The notes beneath the pieces were generated by a model. That model had not been told where the DNA came from and ran no database searches. It was given only the letters and a program-made list of their open reading frames with translations. Source: CAVXHQ01 sp963789535 (GTDB lineage Bacteria; Pseudomonadota; Alphaproteobacteria; Rhodobacterales; Rhodobacteraceae). From it: a stretch of DNA of 64,000 bases. The translations under genes and the position numbers were made by a program. Positions 7,349 to 16,202 of this stretch are shown here, one piece after another; within the stretch, counting starts at the first letter, position 1; every line of letters starts with the position of its first letter. The stretch covers positions 744,001 to 808,000 of the forward strand of contig CAWBKU010000004.1 in NCBI GenBank assembly GCA_963789535.1, given 5' to 3'.

Positions 7349-8231
7349 ACGATGGACTCGCCGCCACCGTCCAGAACGAGTTGCGGCTCGACCCTCATTC
7401 CGGGCTGACGGTGGTGTTCCGCTCGAAGCGGGGGGACCGGATCAAGATTCTGGTCTGGGACGGGACCGGACTCGTCCTGATCTACAAGCGGTTGGAGGCC
7501 GGCAGCTTCACCTGGCCAAAGGTTCAGGATGGGATGATGCGACTGTCGCGGGCGCAGTTCGAGGCGCTCTTCGAAGGGCTGGACTGGCGGCGGGTAATGG
7601 CCCGGCGGGTGCAGGCTCCGGCCTTGGCAGGGTGAGGATACCCCATGTTTTACTGGGAACTCCAGTCGGGGTGAGGTATGATTTGCCATGTCGCCGCCCC
7701 TTGATCCAAGCCTCCTCGAGGCCCTTCCGGCCGCGCTGCGGACGGTTGTCGAGGCGCAGTTCGAGGCGCTCGCCACGGAGCGAGCAGCCCGCCTACACTT
7801 GGATGCGGAGAACGCCGATCTGAGGGCTCGCAATGCCGAGCTGGCGGCGCTGAACGCGCGGCTCGAGCACCTGGCCAAGGAGATGAGGCGCGCCCGGTTC
7901 GGACCTCGCTCGGAAAAGCTCGACCCCGACCAGCTCGAACTGGCCTTCGAAGACATCGAGACCGCGATGGCCGAAGCGCAGGAGAAACATGACACGGCGA
8001 CAGCGGCCCCCGGTCAGGCGCGGCCTGTCCCTCAGTCTCGCGGCTCCCGGGCTCTGCCGAAGGACCTCCCGCGCGAGGAGCGGGTAATCGAACCGGAGAG
8101 CCTGACCTGTCCTTGCGGATGCGGGGACATGGTCCGGATCGGCGAAGACCGCTCGGAACGCCTCGATATCACCCCGGCACAGTTCCGCGTCCTCGTCACC
8201 ATCCGCCCCCGCTACGCCTGCCCAAAGGGCC
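7349..8231 (+). mobile_element. Internal IS66 fragment, inverted duplicate of 496-1378
   Basis: The 883 bases from ACGATGGA to AAAGGGCC correspond without length change to the complement of 496-1378, and all shadow translations I compared are identical. It carries the last part of tnpB (7381-7635) and the first 181 codons of tnpC (from ATG 7688). It lacks tnpA and both ends. The fragment is bounded by an integrase stump on the left and a TniB-like fragment on the right. Confidence 0.88.
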
Positions 8232-8707
8232 TGACCCGTGACTTCGACGCGTCCGTCCAGGTCGAGGCCGCCTGCCCGTTGCTGATCGTGGACGAAGCGG
8301 ACCGTCTCAGCATCGCTACCCTGGAACACCTGCGTGATCTCTACGACCGGTATGGCTTCGGTCTCATCCTGATGGGGATGCCGGGGCTGGAGAAGAAACT
8401 CGCCCGCTACCCACAGCTATACTCCCGCATCGGCTTCGTGCACGAGTTCAGGCCGCTGCGCGAGGCCGAGATGCGGCTCGTCGCGGCAAGGCACGCGGCA
8501 ACCTTCGGGATCGCGTTCGATCCGGACAGCCTGGAGGGCATCGAGGCGCTTGCCGCCGTGATCCGCCTCACGCGGGGCAACCTCCGTCTCGTCGAGCGCC
8601 TCCTCGCGCAGATGCGGCGGATCATGGATCTGAACACCGCCGCTGACGTCACGCTGGAAGTCGTCGAAGCCGCCCGCGATCGGCTCGTGATAGGTCCCGG
8701 CGACTGA
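7688..8707 (+). pseudogene. Chimeric open frame: IS66 TnpC N-terminus fused to TniB-like ATPase C-terminus
   Basis: A 339-codon open frame produced by a deletion junction at about 8231. Residues 1-181 are the coiled-coil and zinc-binding part of TnpC. Residues 182-339 are the C-terminal half of a TniB/MuB-type AAA ATPase of transposons, with Walker B-like LLIVDEADRL and the stretches GLILMGMPGLEKKLARYPQL and YSRIGFVHEFRPL. Walker A is absent, so no ATPase activity is expected. The fusion is in frame by chance and was probably never selected. A real tniB-bearing transposon must once have been here. Confidence 0.75.
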
Positions 8708-8860
8708 CAAATAGCGCAGACAGAACCCTGCCAATCAGTGCGGAAATCTACAGTCAAGTCGGCTAACTTCTTCCATCGACGCTCTCCTTGTGGCGGTGCT
8801 TCAACACCCGCCAATTCGGTACAATTGCTGCCAACCGGGGTCGCGACGTCGGTCGACGGC

Positions 8861-9550
8861 CTACTCGAAATACTCCGCATACTCATGCCTGACCGTGTCG
8901 ATGGTGGCGTCGAGGCGGGACAGATGGCGGCGCATCGCCGCTTCGGCGGCGTCCGGGTCGCGATTCTGGAGATGCACGAAAATGCGCCGATGGTCCTCGA
9001 CGACCTGCCGCATCCCGTCCTTTTGCATCATGCTCAGAACGCACAGTCGATCGACCCTGGCCTTGTTCTCGGTGATGGTGTCGAACGCGAAAGATGCCTG
9101 CGCGACGCCGCAAAGCTGGCGATGGAAATCGAGATCGAGTGCATGCAGCGCCGTGACATCCTGATTCCGGACGGCGGCATCCTGTTCGGCAAGCGCCCTT
9201 TCGAACTCAGCTGAGTTAGCCCCGTTCCACCGGGTAACGGCACGTCTCGTGACCTCGATCTCGATCGCCGCGCGCACGAACCGCGCGGTGACGATAGCGT
9301 CCTGCGAGAACTTCTTTACCTCGGTAGCTTTCTGCGGACGGATCAGCAACAGGCCGAGGTTTCCAAGCCGATTGAAGGCATCGCGGACCGGCTGCCGTGA
9401 TATCCCGAATTGCGAGGCGATGTCCGCCTCGGACATCTTGCGGCCGGGAAGAAGGCGGAGCGAGACGATCTCGTCGTAGAGGTGCTGGAATACCAGATCC
9501 GCACTGGTGCGGCGGTCGCGAGTATCCATGAGGCCGTTCATGGCGTCCAT
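8861..9550 (-). CDS. GntR-family regulator, FCD subfamily, probable uronate repressor
   Basis: A 229-residue FadR/FCD-type GntR regulator. The winged helix is at about residues 15-80 (DLVFQHLYDEIVSLRLLPGR, then MSEADIASQFGISRQPVRDAF). The FCD ligand-binding domain follows (about 90-220), with metal-type residues in LDLDFHRQLCG and DHRRIFVHL and the closing histidine in RRHLSRLD. It sits at the edge of the hexuronate operon. A palindrome (9664-9677) lies 115 bases upstream of its start and shares its core with one in the uxaC promoter, pointing to autoregulation and control of uronate genes. Ligand assignment is inference. Confidence 0.8.
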   Translation of the reverse strand: MDAMNGLMDTRDRRTSADLVFQHLYDEIVSLRLLPGRKMSEADIASQFGISRQPVRDAFNRLGNLGLLLIRPQKATEVKKFSQDAIVTARFVRAAIEIEVTRRAVTRWNGANSAEFERALAEQDAAVRNQDVTALHALDLDFHRQLCGVAQASFAFDTITENKARVDRLCVLSMMQKDGMRQVVEDHRRIFVHLQNRDPDAAEAAMRRHLSRLDATIDTVRHEYAEYFE

Positions 9551-9663
9551 TTAGCACGCGGCGTGACGCTGCGCTAGTTCGGGACGCGGATTTGCTCCCA
9601 GCAACCGGGCCGGGACCCGAGGATGGCACGCGACGCCCGCACGGGAATTGATGTCATTCCGAT

Positions 9664-9677
9664 ACTAGTATACCAGT
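9664..9677. promoter_or_regulatory. Operator for the FCD-GntR regulator
   Basis: ACTAGTATACCAGT is a near-perfect palindrome (12 of 14 positions symmetric). Its 12-base core TAGTATACCAGT recurs exactly at 19296-19307 in front of uxaC. The site lies between gntR and the decayed ABC gene. Confidence 0.65.
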
Positions 9678-9725
9678 TTGAGGTGCGTGGTTGCGATCGG
9701 TCGCGCACGAGACTCAGGAGGATAC

Positions 9726-9868
9726 ATGTCGGGGGGGAACTACAATCGATCGTCAAGGCCTACGGTGCGGTCGAGGTCGTCCACGGGATCGACCTGAAAG
9801 TGGCGGAGAAGGAATTCCTTGTCCTCGTCGGCCCTTCCGGTTGCGGCAAGTCCACGACACTCCCGGCT
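9726..9868 (+). pseudogene. Sugar ABC transporter ATP-binding protein, N-terminal fragment
   Basis: AGGAGG at 9716-9721 and ATG 9726 begin the gene. A run of seven G (9730-9736) then puts the rest out of frame by one base. The following codons read LQSIVKAYGAVEVVHGIDLK and FLVLVGPSGCGKSTTL, the Walker A region of a MalK/UgpC-type ATPase. The sequence breaks off just after Walker A at about 9868 and joins a lyase-like fragment, so the gene has lost about seven eighths of its length. Confidence 0.65.
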
Positions 9869-10467
9869 GGGCCGGGGGGCCGCATTACTGGATGACCGGC
9901 ATCGCCTATCTCATCGAGGCTGCGACCCTGTTGCGCAGCTATACCGGTCTGGACCTCCACGCGCGTCCGTTCTTTCGCGCGACGGCGGCCTATGCCGCCG
10001 TGACCCCCGCCGCGACCCGGGCGCTGCTGGACGTCTATTTCGTCCATGACCGGTATTCGTGATCGTAGGCATGATCGACGCAGAGACCCCCGTGACGGTC
10101 GACTGGCTGCTGCATGCCAACGGACCCATGACGCTCGGCGACAGCACGTTTCGCTACGACGGGGCGCAGGCCGGGTTCTACGGTCAGGTCATCTGGTCGG
10201 AAGGCGGCGCACCGACCCTGACGCAGGAGACCGGATTTCCGGGCGTCGATCCCGGTGACTACGGCGACCTGCCGGTCAGCACCTGCCTGCGGGCGAGCTA
10301 TCCGCGACCGTATCGCCACGCTGCTCGTGCCCTATCGCCTGTCCGCGCCGCGTCGGGTGTTCAGTTTTCTGGACGATCAGGGCTACGATTGCGGCCTCTA
10401 TTTCACGGACGCCGAGGAACGCAGTTTCAAGGTGACGATCAGGAAAAACTTCGACGAGGGGCGATAG
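9869..10467 (+). pseudogene. Heparinase II/III-like polysaccharide lyase, decayed C-terminal remnant
   Basis: Protein-like stretches appear in successive frames: HYWMTGIAYLIEAATLLRSY to a stop at 10062, then VTVDWLLHANGPMTLGD to about 10290, then RIATLLVPYRLSAPRRVFSF to the stop at 10467. The middle and last parts resemble the beta-sandwich C-terminus of heparinase II/III or oligo-uronide lyases, though this identification is by eye only. At least one frame change and one internal stop make it nonfunctional. Its position fits an ancestral uronate-polymer lyase serving the catabolic operon. Confidence 0.5.
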
Positions 10468-10509
10468 CGAAGGCTGCCGTTCCGTCGGCTTCCGGTCCCG
10501 GGTCCGGCA

Positions 10510-11652
10510 TCAACCATGCCGCAATCCCGCGATCACGCCGCGCAGCTCAGCGAGCCCGCGCAGCCGGCCGATCAGCGGATATCCGGGAAACGTGGCGCGG
10601 TCGGCGTCGTCCAGCAGATCGTGACCGTGATCGGGCCGGAACGGAATATCCTGTGCCGCGTCCAGAAGGGCCCGGATCACGGCGACGATGTCGGTATCGC
10701 CGTCCAGATGCGCGGCCTCCTCGAACGAGCCGTCAGCCTCTCGCCTTACGTTGCGCAGATGGGCAAAGGGGATGCGATCGGCGAACCGCCGCGCGATGGC
10801 CGGCACATCGTTGGCCGGGTTCGCGCCAAGCGAACCCGAGCACAGGGTCAGGCCGTTCGCGGGCGCGTCCGCCGCGTCCATGATCCAGGCGATATCCTCG
10901 GCATCCGACACGATCCGCGGCAGGCCCAGGATGTCGCGGGGCGGGTCGTCGGGATGGACGCCGAAGCGCAGTCCCAGGTCGGTCGCGGCAGGGATGACCT
11001 CCGACAGGAACCTGCGGTAATGCGCCCGCAGGTCATCGCGCCCGATGCCGTCATAACGCGCGAGCGCCGCCTTCAGGGCGGGGACATCGTAGCGGTCGAA
11101 GGCCCCGGGCAGGCCCGCCATGATCGACGCGAGCACGTCGGCGCGGTCGCGTTCCGTCGCCTGCTGAAACCAGACGTCGCCGTCCCTTGCGGCCTGCGGC
11201 GCATAGTCGTCGCGGGCGGCGCCGCGACCCAGCATGTGGATCTCGAATGCCGCCATCCGCGGCGCGGAGAACCGCAGACAGGTGCCGCCGCGTGCGACGG
11301 GTGCCGCAAGGTCGGTGCGCGTCCAGTCCAGCACTGGCATGAAGTTATAGCAGATCGTGCGGACGCCCTCGGCGGCGAGGTTCGCCATCGACTGCCGGTA
11401 GTTCGCGAACAGGGGGGCAAGATCGGCATCGCCGCGTTTGATCGCCTCGTGGACCGGCAGGCTTTCGACGACATCCCAGGTGAAGCCGGCGGCCTCGATC
11501 TCGCGCTTTCGCGCCGCGATCGTCTCCCGGGGCCAGACCTCGCCATAAGGGATTTCGTGCAGGGCCGTGACGATGCCCGCAGCACCGGTCTGTGCGATCT
11601 GCGGCAGGGTGATCGCGTCGAACGGACCATACCAGCGCCAGGTTTCCCTCAT
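10510..11652 (-). CDS. uxuA: Mannonate dehydratase
   Basis: A 380-residue enzyme that dehydrates D-mannonate to 2-keto-3-deoxy-D-gluconate. Family segments include MRETWRWYGPFDAITLPQIAQ (in part), the metal-site regions CYNFMPVLDWTRTDL and LTLCSGSLGANPANDVP, FAHLRNVRR, and the C-terminal RPDHGHDLLDD and PGYPLIGRLRGLAELRG. Length is close to the usual 390-400. The ATG at 11652 overlaps the uxuB stop (ATGA), so it is translationally coupled. It is the last gene of the uronate operon. Confidence 0.93.
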   Translation of the reverse strand: MRETWRWYGPFDAITLPQIAQTGAAGIVTALHEIPYGEVWPRETIAARKREIEAAGFTWDVVESLPVHEAIKRGDADLAPLFANYRQSMANLAAEGVRTICYNFMPVLDWTRTDLAAPVARGGTCLRFSAPRMAAFEIHMLGRGAARDDYAPQAARDGDVWFQQATERDRADVLASIMAGLPGAFDRYDVPALKAALARYDGIGRDDLRAHYRRFLSEVIPAATDLGLRFGVHPDDPPRDILGLPRIVSDAEDIAWIMDAADAPANGLTLCSGSLGANPANDVPAIARRFADRIPFAHLRNVRREADGSFEEAAHLDGDTDIVAVIRALLDAAQDIPFRPDHGHDLLDDADRATFPGYPLIGRLRGLAELRGVIAGLRHG

Positions 11653-13013
11653 CGCGCGACCCGCCGCGCCATCTCGCGGGCGCCATGGTCGACGAGACCT
11701 GCGTAGACTGCCTGCAAGGGGTCTGCGATCCGTGTCGCCAGCGCGGGATCGAACACCTCGCGCAATGCCAGCAGGTCCGCGACGCCCTGACCGGACGCGG
11801 CCCGCAGCCGCCCCGCCAGCGGATCCTTCACCTCGATCGCCGCGCCCGCCTCGTCCATGCCCCCGACATACCGCATCCATGCCGCCACGACGAGCAGCAG
11901 TCCATCGACGTCGCGCTCCGCGTTCAGCCCGTCCGCGAGCGTGCCGAGGATGCGCAGTGGCAGCTTCTGGCTGCCGTCCATCGCGATCTGCCATGTCGAA
12001 TGGCGGATCGCCGGGTTTGCATAGCGCCCGGCGAGCGTCCGGGCATAGTCCGTCAGCGACGTCCCGGGGGGCGGTGTCAGCGACGGGATGATCTCGGCGG
12101 TCCACAGGTGCCGTGTGAACGCCGCGAGCGCCGGGTCCGCCACCGCGTCGGCGATGGTGCGATGACCGGCCAGGTATCCCAGATACGCCAGCGCCGAATG
12201 CGTGCCGTTGAGCATCCGCAGCTTCATCGCCTCGAACGGGGCGACGTCGGCGACCATCTGCACGCCGACGGCGGCGAGGTTCGGGCGGCCCTGCGGAAAG
12301 TCGTCCTCGATGACCCATTGCCGGAACGGCTCGTGTTTCACCGGGGCCGCGTCCGGACGCCCCGTCGACCGGGCGACATGGGCGATGTCGTCGGCCGTCG
12401 TGGCAGGCACGATCCGGTCGACCATCGTCGACGGAAAGGCGACGGAATCCGCGATCCAGTCTGCAAGGTCCGGGTCGATCAGCCGCGCGAGGCCGGTGAC
12501 GACCCGCCGCGTCACGATACCGTTGTCGGGCAGGTTGTCACAGCTCAGCACGGTGAACGGCGCGGTCCCCGCGGCACGACACCGCGCGAGCGCGCGGACG
12601 ATATAGCCGGGTGCGGACCGCGGCAGGTCGTTTTCCGCATCGGCCCGGATGTCGGGATGACCGGGATTCAGTTGCCCCGTCGCGGGGTCGTGGCAATAGC
12701 CCTTTTCGGTGATCGTCAGGCTGACGATCCGGGTCGCGGGATCGGCCATCGCCCCGATCACCGCGCCGGGATCCTCGGGCGCGACCAGCATCCCCGTCAG
12801 CCCGCGCACCCGCCGCGTCACTTCGCCCTGCGGCCCGAGTTCGAGGGCGGTGTAGTCGTATCCCTGGCCGCGCAACGCATCGCGCGTCGCCGCACTTTGC
12901 AGGCTGACGCCGATCACGTCCCAGCCCCCCGCCTCCTCGACCCACGGGATCAGGAAGGCGCGGGAAAACGCCCCCGGCCCCAGATGCACGATCCTGTCCG
13001 GCCTAGCGGGCAA
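11649..13013 (-). CDS. uxuB: Mannitol dehydrogenase family protein, D-fructuronate reductase
   Basis: A 454-residue long-chain polyol dehydrogenase that reduces D-fructuronate to D-mannonate with NADH. It shows the N-terminal nucleotide-binding strand IVHLGPGAFSRAFLIPWVEE, LTITEKGYCHDP, VLSCDNLPDNG, and the catalytic segment KLRMLNGTHSALAYLGYLAG, in which the lysine and the N-x-x-H motif form the active site. The assigned start is TTG 13013, overlapping the kduD stop by 11 bases; no ATG lies nearby. The reading fits between kduD and uxuA with overlaps at both ends. Confidence 0.92.
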   Translation of the reverse strand: MPARPDRIVHLGPGAFSRAFLIPWVEEAGGWDVIGVSLQSAATRDALRGQGYDYTALELGPQGEVTRRVRGLTGMLVAPEDPGAVIGAMADPATRIVSLTITEKGYCHDPATGQLNPGHPDIRADAENDLPRSAPGYIVRALARCRAAGTAPFTVLSCDNLPDNGIVTRRVVTGLARLIDPDLADWIADSVAFPSTMVDRIVPATTADDIAHVARSTGRPDAAPVKHEPFRQWVIEDDFPQGRPNLAAVGVQMVADVAPFEAMKLRMLNGTHSALAYLGYLAGHRTIADAVADPALAAFTRHLWTAEIIPSLTPPPGTSLTDYARTLAGRYANPAIRHSTWQIAMDGSQKLPLRILGTLADGLNAERDVDGLLLVVAAWMRYVGGMDEAGAAIEVKDPLAGRLRAASGQGVADLLALREVFDPALATRIADPLQAVYAGLVDHGAREMARRVAR

Positions 13014-13740
13014 GCCAGCCGCCGTCGACGTTCAGCACCGCGCCGTGGATATAGGCCGCCGCCGGGCTGGCGAGGAACACCGCCGTCAGCGCGATGTCGT
13101 CCGCCTTGCCCCAGCGGCCCGCCGGAATGCGGTCGAGGATCGCACGGTTGCGGTCGGGATCGTCGCGCAGGGCCTGCGTGTTGTTCGTCTCGATATAGCC
13201 CGGCGCAATGGCATTGACGTTGATGCCCTGCGCCGCCCATTCGTTGGCAAGGATTTTCGTCAGACCGGCGACGCCATGCTTGGATGCGGTGTAGCTGGGA
13301 ACCCGTATCCCGCCCTGGAACGACAGCAGCGACGCGATGTTCACCACCCTGCCCGTCCCGCGCGGCAGCGCCGCCTTGGCAAAGGCCTGACAGGTAAAGA
13401 ACAGCGCCTTGAGGTTCACGTCCATCACCGCGTCCCAGTCGGCCTCGGTGAAATCGACGCTGTCGGCACGCCGGATGATGCCGGCGTTGTTCACCAGGAT
13501 ATCGACTTCGCGCCCCGAAAACACGTCCCGCGCCGCCATCGGATCGGCGAAATCAAGGGCCAGTTCCTCGGCCGATCCGATCAGGCCGGCCGTTTCGGCG
13601 CAGGACGACCTGCCCGCACAGATCACATGCGCGCCCGCCCGCCCCATCGCGACCGCGATCGCCTGTCCGATGCCGGTGTTGGCCCCCGTCACCAGCGCCG
13701 TCCGGCCAGCAAGCGAAAAGGGGTTCGGACCCGATGTCAC
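13003..13740 (-). CDS. kduD: 2-deoxy-D-gluconate 3-dehydrogenase / 2-dehydro-3-deoxy-D-gluconate 5-dehydrogenase (SDR)
   Basis: A 245-residue classical SDR. It has the cofactor loop LVTGANTGIGQAIA (about 16-29), NNAG (about 90), the catalytic SYTASKHG with the YxxxK pair, and the C-terminal DGGWLAR. KduD oxidises 2,5-diketo-3-deoxygluconate to KDG after KduI. The start is GTG 13740, which overlaps the kduI stop. The neighbouring kduI makes the KduD assignment stronger than sequence alone would. Confidence 0.9.
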   Translation of the reverse strand: MTSGPNPFSLAGRTALVTGANTGIGQAIAVAMGRAGAHVICAGRSSCAETAGLIGSAEELALDFADPMAARDVFSGREVDILVNNAGIIRRADSVDFTEADWDAVMDVNLKALFFTCQAFAKAALPRGTGRVVNIASLLSFQGGIRVPSYTASKHGVAGLTKILANEWAAQGINVNAIAPGYIETNNTQALRDDPDRNRAILDRIPAGRWGKADDIALTAVFLASPAAAYIHGAVLNVDGGWLAR

Positions 13741-14561
13741 CGGAGCGCCTCCATCGCGACCATGTCCATGTCGGAGAAGTCGACGTTGTCGCCCGCCATC
13801 GCCCAGCAGAATGTATAGGGTGCGGTCCCCGCGCCGCAATGGATCGACCAGGGCGGCGACAGCACGGCCTCCTCGTTCCTGACCACAAGATGCCGGCTCT
13901 CTTCGGGCCTGCCCATGAAGTGGAATACCCGCGCGTCGTCGGGCAGATCGAAATACAGATAGGCCTCCATCCGGCGGTCGTGCAAGTGGGCGGGCATCGT
14001 GTTCCACAGGCTGCCTGGCTGGAACTGTGTGTATCCCATCAGGAGCTGGCAGGTCTCGCAGACCTCGGGGTGCAGGAACTGGATGATGACGCGCTCGTTG
14101 GCGGTGTCGCGGCTGCCCATCTCGACCCGGCGCGCGTCCTTGAGCTTGATGAGCCTGGTCGGACAGGTGCGGTGCGCGGGCGCTGAGGTGATGTAGAACC
14201 GCCCGCCCGCGAACGCCACCGGCCCTGACCCCATGCCGATATACAAAAGCTCGCCGTTTTCCAGCTCGTAGGTCTCGCCGCCGACCGTGACAGAGCCGGT
14301 GTCGCCGATGTTCAGCGCCGCCATCTCGCGCCGGTCGAGGAAACCGGGAGTGCCCGTCTCGTCCATATGGTCGAGCGTCAGCGTCGCGCTTCCGGGCACG
14401 ACCGACCCGAGGATCAGGCGGTCGTAGTGCGAATAGACCAGGCTGATCTCGCCCGTCGCGAACAGGCCGCCGATGTGGAAATGGCGGCGCAGGTCGGTCG
14501 TGTCGAGGGACTTGGCGCTTTCGGGGTCGATGGCATAGCGGGTTTCGGTCCTCAGGGTCAT
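13737..14561 (-). CDS. kduI: 5-dehydro-4-deoxy-D-glucuronate isomerase
   Basis: A 274-residue cupin-type isomerase converting 5-keto-4-deoxyuronate to 2,5-diketo-3-deoxygluconate. The N-terminus ETRYAIDPESAKSLDTTDLR is typical. The zinc ligands are visible in NTMPAHLHDRRMEAYLYF (two histidines and glutamate), with a further histidine in SPPWSIHCG. The length matches the family (about 278). An ATG is preceded by GAAAGGACCGAC. It is coupled to kduD by a 4-base overlap. Confidence 0.95.
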   Translation of the reverse strand: MTLRTETRYAIDPESAKSLDTTDLRRHFHIGGLFATGEISLVYSHYDRLILGSVVPGSATLTLDHMDETGTPGFLDRREMAALNIGDTGSVTVGGETYELENGELLYIGMGSGPVAFAGGRFYITSAPAHRTCPTRLIKLKDARRVEMGSRDTANERVIIQFLHPEVCETCQLLMGYTQFQPGSLWNTMPAHLHDRRMEAYLYFDLPDDARVFHFMGRPEESRHLVVRNEEAVLSPPWSIHCGAGTAPYTFCWAMAGDNVDFSDMDMVAMEALR

Positions 14562-14599
14562 GTCGGTCCTTTCAAAGAGGGTCGCAGCAACGTCGGCGT

Positions 14600-14908
14600 C
14601 TAGAGGAAATCGTCGCGGCGGGGGGTAAAGCCGTCGATCAGCGTGCCCGCCTGAAGGCAGGTGCAGCCGTGCCGGGCACCGGACGGAATGACGAAGCTGT
14701 CGCCGGGGCCGACCTCGGTTTCGACACCGTCGACGGTAAACCGAAACCGCCCCGCCTCGACGTAAGTCGACTGGACGTGGCGGTGCTCGTGCAGCTTGCC
14801 TTGCGCGCCCTGGGCGAACCGGAACGCGACGACCATGAGTTCGGGCGCATCGGCAAGAACCTGGCGGGTGACACCGGTATCGACATCGACGACCGGAAAA
14901 CCGGACAT
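14600..14908 (-). CDS. kdgF: KdgF-like cupin, unsaturated-uronate ring-opening
   Basis: A 102-residue single-domain cupin with motif 1 GKLHEHRHVQSTYVEAGRFRF (shown in part) and motif 2 PGDSFVIPSGARHGC. Its metal ligands are the histidines of HEHRH and ARHG. KdgF proteins convert the unsaturated monouronates released by lyases to the linear keto form used by KduI, and the location just upstream of kduI-kduD supports this. The sequence alone shows only a small cupin, so the specific function rests on context. Confidence 0.78.
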   Translation of the reverse strand: MSGFPVVDVDTGVTRQVLADAPELMVVAFRFAQGAQGKLHEHRHVQSTYVEAGRFRFTVDGVETEVGPGDSFVIPSGARHGCTCLQAGTLIDGFTPRRDDFL

Positions 14909-14921
14909 GGCGAACTCCTCG

Positions 14922-16202
14922 TTATCGGAACAGGGCGGGCAGCCACAGCGACAGCCCGGGAATGTAGGTGACGAGCAGCAGCACGAACACGGCGGCCCCG
15001 TAGAACGGCCAGATCGTGCGCATCGCGTCCCAGATGCTGATCTTGCCCACGGCACAGCCGACGAACAGCACCGCGCCCACGGGTGGCGTGCACAGGCCGA
15101 TGCCGAGATTGAGGATCAGGATCACGCCGAAATGCACCGGGTCCACGCCGAACGCCACGGCGACGGGCAAAAAGATCGGGGTCGTGATCACGATCAGCGG
15201 CGACATGTCCATGAACGTGCCCAGCACCAGCAGGACCACGTTCAGCATCAACAGGATCACCAGCGGATTGTCCGAGATGTCCTGCAACACCGCCACCAGC
15301 GTCGCGGGTACCCGGGTATAGGCCAGCAGCCAACCGAACGCGGCGGCGCAGCCGATCACCAGCAGCACCATGGCCGTCGTGCGCACCGCGGCCTTGGTCG
15401 CCTCGACGAAATCGCGGAACGACAGGCTGCGGTAGGCAAAGAACGTCACGAACAGCGCGTAGACGACGGCGACGTTCGACGATTGCGACGCGGTGAACCA
15501 TCCCGACCGCACGCCGCCGAAGATGATCGCGACCAGGATCAGCCCCGGGGCCGCGCTGACGAACAGCGTCCCGATCATCGCGTAGCCCTGGAACGGCTGG
15601 GTCGGATACCCCTTGCGCAGCGCGACCCACCACGCGACCACCATCAGCGCCGCCGCGAGCAGCAGCCCGGGAAGGATGCCGGCGGTGAACAGGTCGGCGA
15701 TGGAAATGTTGCCGCCGGCCGAGATCGAATAGATGATCATGTTGTGCGACGGCGGCAGGAGCAGGGCGATGATCGACGACACGACGGTCACGTTCACCGC
15801 GTAGTCGACGTCGTATCCGCGTTCCTTCATCTGCGGCACCATTAGTCCGCCGACGGCACTCGCATCCGCCGCCGCCGATCCGGACACCCCGCCGAACATT
15901 ACCGACGACAGCACGTTGACCTGCCCCAGCCCGCCGCGCAGATGGCCGACGAAGGCCCCTGCCAGCGCCACCAGCCTGCGCGCGATATCGCCGCGCACCA
16001 TCAGGTCGCCCGCGTAGATGAAGAACGGGATCGCCATCAGCGCGATGTTCGACACGCCCGAATTCAGCCGCTGGAACACCACCACCGGCGGTATCCCCAG
16101 ATAGACGATCGTGGCAAAGCTGCTGACCCCCAGACAGAACGCCACCGGCGTGCCGATCAGCAAGAGCAACGTGAAGCTGCCGAAGAGAATCCAGAGTTCC
16201 AT
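14922..16202 (-). CDS. TRAP transporter large permease (DctM/SiaM type), uronate locus
   Basis: A 426-residue, very hydrophobic 12-helix-type membrane protein beginning MELWILFGSFTLLLLIGTPV. Family signatures include the VLSSVMFGGVSGSAAADASAVG loop (shown in part), LLPPSHNMIIYSISAGGNIS, and the C-terminal half VLGTFMDMSPLIVITTPIFL with LNLGIGLCTPPVGAVLFVG. It forms the sodium-coupled import channel together with the small permease, whose stop overlaps this ATG (TGATG). Substrate is inferred as glucuronate or related uronates from the operon. Confidence 0.93.
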   Translation of the reverse strand: MELWILFGSFTLLLLIGTPVAFCLGVSSFATIVYLGIPPVVVFQRLNSGVSNIALMAIPFFIYAGDLMVRGDIARRLVALAGAFVGHLRGGLGQVNVLSSVMFGGVSGSAAADASAVGGLMVPQMKERGYDVDYAVNVTVVSSIIALLLPPSHNMIIYSISAGGNISIADLFTAGILPGLLLAAALMVVAWWVALRKGYPTQPFQGYAMIGTLFVSAAPGLILVAIIFGGVRSGWFTASQSSNVAVVYALFVTFFAYRSLSFRDFVEATKAAVRTTAMVLLVIGCAAAFGWLLAYTRVPATLVAVLQDISDNPLVILLMLNVVLLVLGTFMDMSPLIVITTPIFLPVAVAFGVDPVHFGVILILNLGIGLCTPPVGAVLFVGCAVGKISIWDAMRTIWPFYGAAVFVLLLVTYIPGLSLWLPALFR

